Of a DNA stretch of 27,712 nucleotides, positions 22,282 to 27,712 are shown piece by piece. The translations under genes were made by a program, and so were the position numbers. Within the stretch, counting starts at the first letter, position 1. Each line of letters opens with the position of its first letter. The stretch comes from Trachelipus rathkii (taxonomy: Eukaryota > Arthropoda > Malacostraca > Isopoda > Trachelipodidae): NCBI GenBank assembly GCA_015478945.1, contig JABUQX010004488.1, forward strand, positions 1 to 27,712, read 5' to 3'. The notes under the pieces are model-generated. The model was given only the letters and a program-made list of their open reading frames with translations. It was not told the origin of the DNA and did not search any database.

Positions 22282-22626
22282 TTACTGAAGATTGGGCCCC
22301 CTCCACGAGGCTATGGCGCCGCCATACCAGGGTTGGACGGTGGGAGGGGGGGTGGGAAAACCACGCCTGAACAGTTTTTCGGGGGGCAATGGTGGATTCC
22401 GTATAGGATCATAAGATTGCCAACTGGACGAGAGGTTATTGTCCATAGTTTTAACGATGGGCATGGGGAGAATTTTTAAATTGTCCACATGAGATTCAAA
22501 TTCTCTATTTGTAACCAGGCATCGCAGAAGATATTTGTTAAATTTTAAAACATATAACAATTGAGTTTCAGAAGGATCATTTTCTTGAATAGTTTTTCGG
22601 AGATAAATGGGGAGGTTTAACAGCAA
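22282..22626 (-). pseudogene. Integrase C-terminal (GPY/F-like) region of the Gypsy-like element
   Basis: An open frame of 114 codons. LKFNKYLLRCLVTNREFESH at about residues 28-47 followed by VDNLKILPMP resembles the end of a GPY/F integrase domain, where a small beta-barrel closes with a (V/H)-x-x-(N/R)-L-K-x-x-(P) strand. The defining G-P-Y/F triplet itself is not visible. The last third is Pro-rich (PPLPPEKLF, PTPPPTVQPWYGG) and leads toward the disordered tail. The apparent Met start is internal. Confidence 0.45.
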
Positions 22627-22689
22627 GAGATTTCATACAGTGATTTACGTTGACGTTATCTAGAGCTGACGTGTGCTGCAGGACTGACA

Positions 22690-23135
22690 GGCAGGCTCAG
22701 CGATGCGAGCACCGTAGTTATGGGACGAATAGGAGCCTTTGAATGTTGTTGTTGGCGATTCTATAATGTTTCTTTTTTCCAGTTTTTGACGCTTAAGCCA
22801 ATTATCGCGAGAGAGCGCGGATGGCAGCTGTCAGATCTTTCGGGAGGGCATTTCCGGATAAAGGTGCATATAGATGATCCTTTAGAGAGGCTGTGTTTTG
22901 TTAGCGAAAGGGGGAAACGTAGTCTAGGGAAGATCGTAGGGGTAACTACGAACATAGAAATAATGGAGACCAGAAAATGTGGAGTTATTACAGATAGAAG
23001 AGTTGATAGGTTAGAAGGATTTAAGGTTGAATTTGCGCAAAGGCAATGTTTTTCCCCAATCCGTGCGTGCTGTGTTGGAAACGAAATGACGCAAGTTATC
23101 CTCAATACGTCTATTTTCTCTTTCCACAAGGCTGT
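22690..23135 (-). pseudogene. Integrase core end and linker of the Gypsy-like element
   Basis: Coding traces lie in three frames. From about 23,135 to 23,011, RENRRIEDNLRHFVSNT and then ARTDWGKTLP match the region after the catalytic Glu (E-R-x-N-R-x-L, then W-x-x-x-L-P). It stops with TAA at 23,011-23,013. The same frame then shows NSSICNNSTFSGL and SYPYDLP, resembling the N-S-x-x-x-x-T-x-x-x-P motif, with further stops. Near 22,800-22,830 a different frame gives RDNWLKRQKLEKRN, like the helical linker before the C-terminal barrel. The long ORF that spans 22,761-23,129 is in the wrong frame. Confidence 0.5.
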
Positions 23136-23379
23136 TGGTCTCTCTCAACAAGACTGTTGCTCGCAGGATGTCTGACGGCAATGGTGCGATTTTTAATGTT
23201 CCATGTTTTGCAGACTTCTTTGAAAAATTCTGAAGTGAACTCAGCAGCTCGGTCTGTTATAAGGATTTCCGGCACAGAATGATGCAATATGACCCTATTT
23301 AAGAGAGTTTCCGCAACTACTTTACCATCCCGAGAAGCTACAGGGCATATTTCGCAATAGCGAGTAAGTGCATCCTTAA
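23111..23379 (-). pseudogene. Integrase DDE core, second part (Gypsy-like)
   Basis: A short open frame continuing the core after a frameshift. KDALTRYCEICPVASRDGK near the start matches the D-x-x-(S/T)-(R/K)-(Y/W) strand of retroviral-type integrases. ITDRAAEF holds the second catalytic Asp (at about 23,240-23,255). HPASNSLVERD holds the catalytic Glu (about 23,145-23,180) where H-P-Q-S-N-G-x-V-E-R is expected. Both catalytic residues are kept. The frame ends at TAG 23,111-23,113, and the next segment reads in another frame. Confidence 0.65.
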
Positions 23380-24140
23380 AAAACTAGAATGTACTTAACG
23401 CCTGTAACCTTACATTTTGGAAGTGGACCTATAGTATCTAAATGAACTCTAGAAAAAGGATAAAAGGGCAAAGGATAAGAGTTAATAGCAACTGGATGAG
23501 GTTTCGAACCTTTGACTTCGAGACAAGAAGTACATTGTTTACAGAAGAAAGAAACAAAATTAGATAACCGAGGGAAGTTATATCTTTCCCTTATGCGGTA
23601 TTCAGTGCGATCAGCACCTGGATGTCCTGCAGAAAGAGTGTTATGATTCAAAAATATAATAGTATATATAAGAGAATCAGGAACTTCGAGCAGATATTTA
23701 TTTTTGGGAGAAATCCAATAAAGTATACCTTTGACAATAAGATGTGGGAGACAACTGTCCGGGTTAGGAGAATTTTCAATGTTTTTGATAATTTCCGATA
23801 ATCTAGGACATTTTCTCTGTTCATGAAAAACAACTTCATCTGTAAAAGTGTAAACTCTTGTGTCTGGAAATGCTATCGGAATAGGATTATGGACAAGAGC
23901 AATAGAAGGTTCTTCAGGAGCCTGAAACTCCCTAAAACGAATGGCAGAAGATTTATTGTCAGGATCATCTTCATTAGAAGAAGAAAGGTGTCCAGTATCA
24001 GGAACTGGGTGACGACTAAGATAGTCGGGAATTATGTTCAGTTTACCATCAATATGGACTATTTCTGGGTTAAAAGACTGAATTTTTAGATTCCACCTTT
24101 CTAGACGACCAGTTAACTGTTTATGTCTGAAAAGGTGTAG
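23376..24140 (-). pseudogene. RNase H end, linker, integrase zinc finger and first catalytic Asp (Gypsy-like)
   Basis: An uninterrupted frame of 254 codons between the stops at 24,141-24,143 and 23,376-23,378. Residues about 11-43 end the RNase H domain: RLERWNLKIQSFNPEIVHI and then DGKLNIIPDYLSRHP match R-x-x-R-W-x-x-x-(L/I)-Q and G-K-x-N-x-x-(A/P)-D-x-L-S-R. The linker follows. The zinc-binding domain has H166, H173, C200 and C203 in an H-x6-H-x26-C-x2-C array. HLDTIGPLP at about 233-241 carries the first catalytic Asp (D235). It ends in a run of six T on the minus strand, where a one-base length difference shifts the frame into the second part of the core. Starts suggested at internal TTG codons are artefacts. 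Confidence 0.75.
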
Positions 24141-24211
24141 CTAACGTGGAATGATCCGTATTAATTTACTAGAAGTGTGCGAGAAGGACGGTGAATTTGG
24201 TTAAAGCATGT

Positions 24212-24398
24212 CTACAAGGCTTCCTTTTCGGTTGTGCTATAGTTTATTTCAGCTTTACTTAACATTTTAGATGTGAAAGCTAAAGGTTTTTCTTTCCCTT
24301 TTTCATCTAATTGAGCTAACACAGCTCCTATACCAAAATCAGAAGCATCAGTGCTTAAAATGAAAGGTTTAATTAATCTGGGAAAGATAGAAGTGGAT
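24212..24398 (-). pseudogene. RNase H N-terminal part (Gypsy-like)
   Basis: Open segment between a TGA near 24,398 and a TAG at 24,212-24,214. FILSTDASDFGIGAVLAQLD includes the T-D-A-S-x-x-G-x-G-A-V-L-x-Q strand with the first catalytic Asp of RNase H. EINYSTTEKEAL near the end holds the N-Y-x-x-x-E-x-E-x-L motif with the catalytic Glu. The core is recognisable but cut off from RT upstream and the rest of RNase H downstream by stops and frame changes. Too short to be called as a gene alone. Confidence 0.7.
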
Positions 24399-24399
24399 C

Positions 24400-24691
24400 T
24401 AAGAACTCAAATTTCTTTAATGATTATAAGGAAAACTTTTGTTCTATACGTTCAGAAAATGGTAATTCTTCTTTAGGAGCAAGTAAGGGGCTCACAATAA
24501 GAGGAGTAGTTGTATCATGTGGGAAAATAGATTAAAGAAACCAAGGGCTGAACGGACATCAGACACATTTCTGTTGGAATATTTAAATCCTTTAATCGCG
24601 TTCCAATTTTAACGGATGCAGGCGATAGCCCTTCTCACTGATTTTAATCCTACAGAAAGTGACCAAACCTTTTGAAGAAAAGGAACACTTT
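24400..24691 (-). pseudogene. RT thumb/connection region, scrambled frames (Gypsy-like)
   Basis: Between the RT palm and RNase H the coding trace changes frame more than once. One frame shows IKISEKGYRLHP (about 24,590-24,640), the thumb motif usually seen as G-(F/H)-x-(V/I)-S-x-x-G-(I)-x-x-(D/H)-P. Another shows SPLLAPKEELPFSERIEQ (about 24,430-24,495). Stops prevent translation. This confirms that pol continues past the premature stop of the RT frame. Confidence 0.55.
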
Positions 24692-25414
24692 TCAAGCTTT
24701 ATTTTTAGGTGAAGTGTTAGTCAGGGCATTAAAAACTTTAGAAAGGTATGAATAGTGTGAAGGGATGTCTTTACTTAAAATGAGAATATCGTCAATAAAA
24801 AGCAAACAAACGACCCCTAGCAAGCCGGAGAGTGCCATTTCCATTGTGCGGCTGAAAATAGAGGGTGAATTTTGAGCTCCCTGTGGCATGATTTTCATCT
24901 GCCAGTGTCCTCTAGAATTGGAGAAAAAAGTGTAGGAACGAGACGTTGGTTCAACCTCTAAGTGACTAAAGCCTGAGAGCAAGTCAATCGAAGAGAAGAC
25001 GCGTGCTGAGCCTATTAATGACAAGAACTTTGAAATGTTAGGCAATGGATACCTGTCAGGAACTGTGAATGAGTTCAGCTTCCAGTAGTCGACTACTACT
25101 CTCATTTTTCCACCACTCTTTTTAGGAATTAAAAGTAAAGTAGAGGAACTAGGAGAAATACTGGGCTCTATGTAACCCTTTTCCAGACTGTCTTCTACCC
25201 ATTCATCTATCGCCTCCATGTATTTATGTGGTAGACGGTACGGGCGTGTATATACATAATCTGGACTGCCTTCCATGAGTTTAATAGAAAATTTGTTTAA
25301 GGGACAGATGCCTACTGGATCATCTGCTAAAGCAATAGTGTTTCTATTTTTAACTAAGAAAGAAAGCATGTCTTCTAATTGAGAAGGATTGTTTAAAACA
25401 TATTTGTTGGAACC
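24692..25414 (-). pseudogene. Reverse transcriptase, fingers and palm (Gypsy-like)
   Basis: Open between TAA at 25,415-25,417 and the stop at 24,692; 225 codons are counted from an internal Met at 25,369. Seen in order: PYRLPHKYMEAIDEWVEDSL at 43-62; GYIEPSISPSSS at 65-76; KMRVVVDYWKLN at 88-99 (canonical V-D-Y-R-K-L-N, so Arg is replaced by Trp); SIDLLSGFSHLEV at 127-139 with catalytic Asp at 129; PQGAQNSPSIF at 162-172 (canonical P-F-G-L-x-N-A-P); FIDDILILS at 191-199, where Y-(L/I)-D-D has become F-I-D-D. All three catalytic Asp residues are present, but the R-to-W change and the premature stop before the thumb argue against activity. Product role: DNA synthesis from element RNA. Confidence 0.85.
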
Positions 25415-25682
25415 TTACTGACCTGAAGTAAAATTCTCTCATAAACTTCCCCACTCTGTATCGGAAAGACCTTAGAAATCAGGAGAGCAGCATGTTTGGG
25501 CTGGTTTGTAAGCCTATAAAGAAGAGGAGAAGCTAGTAAGTAGGCAGTGGCTGTCAAAAGTAACTGTATCTGCGCCTAAATTTACTAGTTCAAAATATTG
25601 CCTTTATGGCATGTGGAAAGAGTGTTTCCAAAGAAAGTGTGCCTACTCAGGTAATCACACTTTTAGACTTCAATAATGAGTG
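25415..25682 (-). pseudogene. Protease-position region, not recognisable as protease
   Basis: Between the Gag-position ORF and RT a protease should occur. One frame shows GADTVTFDSHCLL; the next shows LTNQPKHAALLISKVFPIQS and then GEVYERILLQVSKVP, which runs toward RT. No D-T-G-A or D-S-G-A motif is seen. Either the protease is decayed beyond recognition, lies elsewhere, or is divergent. Frame changes are present. Confidence 0.4.
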
Positions 25683-27014
25683 CTAAATTCTCTGGAGGAG
25701 AAGCACCAATGTTGACTGCACCCTGCAATTAGAGAACATACTTATAGGTAATATCTCTAAGTCCGAGGAAGTATACACTCTGTATGATAAGGTGTCATCA
25801 ATGACAACGTTTTGGCTTTCTAAAATTTTATCCGAGTATATGGTCGGATGCGTAGTAAAATTTGAATAACTTCGGCTACCATCAATGTAGTCCGAGCATG
25901 GCATCTGGTGTGACGAAGAGAAAGGAGAATTAATGTCAAGTGGGCTACCATCAGGTATTTCCGCGTATCTGGTCTGATGCGACGAAGATAGAGAGGGTTG
26001 AGAAGCCAAATTAATTTCCTGTAAAGAATTAGAACATGTACTAGGATTATCAGAAGGAAAGTTAATAGTAAAAGGATGTTTAAAAGTATTTTTATAATTG
26101 TGTATGGGAGCTTTACTTACCTCATTTAGTTGGTGAAAGTGTACTCGCTTACTATTAATGTAATGACTTAACAACTCATTCTGATGCTGTACTACTTCTT
26201 CTGCGGTTAACCCTTTTTCCATATTACTGGTATTATCCATCTCATCCGGAAGAGGTGAATAAAAATTAGTATGTTCCACTGTAGGACCAACTGAACGACA
26301 CCGGCTTTGTGGAAATTTATGCTCATTATTAATCAATGACGTCTGAGAAGAACCCCACCTATGATTAGGATAATTTGTCTTCGGACTATCAAGTGATTTA
26401 TGAAGCATGGGTGCTCCTTCAAGAGGTGACACTTCGGTGGTTCTATTTAAATTGCTATTATTATAGCACTTACCAATATAATTCCTACCTTGACGAGGTA
26501 AACTCGTTTTATTTATGATAGGTGTAGCACTAGTCCGCACATATCTGCCGCTGGGCAAGACATTTTGTGGCGGAAAGTTGCTCTGGAGTGTTAGCACTGT
26601 GGCGCTCTTAGTTAACTTACCATCTGGTGCATTAATTTGAGACTTACTAGCATTATATAAAGGTTGCATTGGTGTGCACCGACCTAAATTGGCCCGTGGT
26701 TGTGAAAAATGCAATTGTTGAGCTTCTCCTATAGTGTACACTGCGGTGCTCCGACTATATTCACTTTAAAATGATGTAGGCGAAGGCAGATGAGCCTTAT
26801 TTGGAAGAGGCACTGTGGTGCTCTGTCCAAAACGACCTAAATTCAATGTATGATTAGAAGGGCACTCCCTTTTATAGGGAATATACCTATACTCTCCATA
26901 CTCCCCCATGGTGGGATCAGGAGTGGTCTTGCAGCCTCCGTTAGAAGAGGAGCGAATATACCTCCCTGTAGAAGGGGGTTTAGAGTTCGAGCAGCCTCCC
27001 GATAGAGAGAACAT
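25683..27014 (-). pseudogene. Repeat-rich ORF in the Gag position, one in-frame stop
   Basis: From ATG at 27,012-27,014 one frame runs 444 codons with a single TAA at 26,766-26,768. The two halves (82 codons and, after the stop, about 360) are in the same frame. The protein is rich in Ser, Pro, Asn and Thr. It shows loose internal repeats: STGRYIRSSS and PSGRYVRTSA; GQSTTVPL, SRSTAVYTI and TKSATVLTL; SSSHQTRYAEIPDGSP and SSSHQMPCSDYIDGSR. A possible helix, GLTAEEVVQHQNELLSHYIN, lies near the middle. No C-C-H-C zinc knuckle or capsid motif was recognised, so assignment as Gag rests only on position upstream of RT. It could be a divergent Gag, a pre-protease spacer or an unrelated ORF. The GTG at 26,741 is not a real start. 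Confidence 0.45.
25831..25989 (-). repeat. Three diverged tandem units within the Gag-position ORF
   Basis: Related units start near 25,831, 25,891 and 25,960 with the words TCCG-(A/C)-G-x-AT, then GGT-x-x-GATGCG or GGTGTGACG, followed by GACGAAG in the second and third. A preceding CTACCATCA occurs at 25,876 and 25,945. Spacing is 60 and 69 bases, multiples of three. They encode the S-S-S-H-Q type protein repeats. Confidence 0.65.
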
Positions 27015-27140
27015 GGCTAGTTACTGGCTCGAGCAGCCTGATAGGAGAGAGTGATACATAGGGGTTCAGCCTGGCCAGTAGAGAGCGATACATGGGATTC
27101 GAGCAAGCCTCCAGATAGAGAGGAACGATACATAGGGGGT
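26988..27140 (-). repeat. Four diverged 34-42 bp tandem units at the 5' end of the element
   Basis: Units near 26,988-27,029, 27,030-27,065, 27,066-27,099 and 27,100-27,140 share the order (C)GAGCA-(A)-GCCT, then GATAGAGAG or a near form, then GATACATAGGGG or GATACATGGG. The repeats extend the Gly/Cys/Ser pattern seen at the start of the Gag-position ORF, but stops break the frame upstream of 27,014. They could be decayed coding repeats or leader repeats. Confidence 0.65.
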
Positions 27141-27294
27141 ATAGAGTGATCTCCGGTACCTACAGAGGCTCTATAACTAGTGTGGCAGTTTTCACTACCG
27201 ACAGAAACGCCATTAATTAGACATAGTTGGTAGAGTGTGTCTAAATATTTAGAGAGACTCTAGGTGGAGATTGGAACCTTTTCTGGAATTGTTC

Positions 27295-27321
27295 CATATA
27301 TATATATATATATATAAGTAG

Positions 27322-27374
<53 letters not shown>

Positions 27375-27398
27375 TATATATTATATATATATATAAAC

Positions 27399-27429
<31 letters not shown>

Positions 27430-27616
27430 GTATATATATATATATATATATGCTACATATATATATATATATATATTATACATATATATATAGTGAATAT
27501 ATATATATAATGTTATATATATATCTTATATATATATATATATATATATGTTAAGTTATATTATTATATGTTATATATATATATATATAGTATATATAAA
27601 ATATATACACATATAT
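27295..27616. repeat. Long imperfect (AT)n microsatellite array
   Basis: Over 300 bases of TA/AT repeats with short interruptions (for example near 27,317, 27,371, 27,452, 27,493 and 27,550). It lies directly upstream of the minus-strand element and may have replaced or interrupted the 5' LTR. Confidence 0.95.
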
Positions 27617-27712
27617 GGTTTGGAAAGCACGAAAACGTGCGAAAGCTAAGCCAATGATAAATGCGAAAACGGTTAAACACCCGTAATTCACCAAATGAAC
27701 GAAGCGCTACCT
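27617..27712. other. Unassigned DNA with a short perfect hairpin
   Basis: No gene. GCACG (27,627-27,631) and CGTGC (27,636-27,640) form a perfect 5-bp stem with an AAAA loop. GCGAAA words recur at 27,640 and 27,662. This may be the start of another repeat element that continues past the window edge. Confidence 0.4.

Noticed and set aside
22761..23129. Minus-strand ORF of 122 codons over the integrase region
   Set aside because: The integrase motifs (R-E-N-R-R, W-G-K-T-L-P, N-S-S) are in another frame of the same strand, so this one is a shadow.
22720..23282. Plus-strand ORFs opposite the integrase region
   Set aside because: No family resemblance; they lie antisense to recognisable integrase coding traces.
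23648..24089. Short ORFs on both strands (23,648-23,839 minus; 23,823-24,089 plus)
   Set aside because: Both overlap the continuous 254-codon RNase H-integrase frame and show no motif of their own.
27142..27300. A tRNA primer-binding site for the Gypsy-like element
   Set aside because: No 12-18 base complement to a tRNA 3' end could be established without the LTR boundary.

Overview
The window looks like non-coding DNA from a repeat-rich animal genome, most likely an arthropod and plausibly a decapod crustacean. The evidence is long (AT)n microsatellites, (AAT)n and (CT)n arrays, four CCTAA units (the complement of the arthropod telomere repeat TTAGG), and decayed LINE, BEL/Pao-like and Ty3/Gypsy retroelements. 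No intact host gene, tRNA, rRNA or CRISPR array was found. The host assignment is an inference.

Layout: 1-1230 is AT-rich with one clear hairpin. 1241-3229 (+) is a heavily decayed non-LTR (LINE, Jockey/CR1-type) reverse transcriptase remnant ending in poly(A). 3230-11,500 is AT-rich, non-genic DNA. It contains three diverged copies of a GC-rich motif, a telomere-like tract, an A-rich block, an abrupt C-rich to G-rich strand switch near 7.95 kb, a (CT)n array and homopolymer-rich DNA. 12,639-14,335 (+) is a BEL/Pao-like RNase H-integrase remnant spread over several frames. 14.3-18.0 kb is non-genic and rich in microsatellites, with a nested inverted repeat near 16.9 kb.

The main object is a minus-strand, envelope-bearing Ty3/Gypsy (errantivirus-like) element from about 27.14 kb down to 18.29 kb. 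In its own 5'->3' order it has: short tandem repeats; a repeat-rich ORF in the Gag position with one in-frame stop; a protease-position gap; reverse transcriptase; RNase H; integrase (zinc-binding domain, DDE core, C-terminal domain); a Gln-rich then Ser/Pro-rich tail built partly on 39-bp repeats; a roughly 1.1-kb spacer with an (AT)n expansion; and a two-part envelope gene. The envelope has a signal peptide, a furin-type site, a fusion-peptide-like segment, a coiled coil, a six-cysteine ectodomain and a transmembrane anchor. Together these would have encoded particle assembly, reverse transcription, integration and membrane fusion.

The pol region carries many stops and frame changes, while the envelope region shows one frameshift in about 2 kb. 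That contrast is the most interesting feature here. No LTR pair could be matched by eye. Some lesions fall at homopolymers and could be sequencing errors rather than real mutations.
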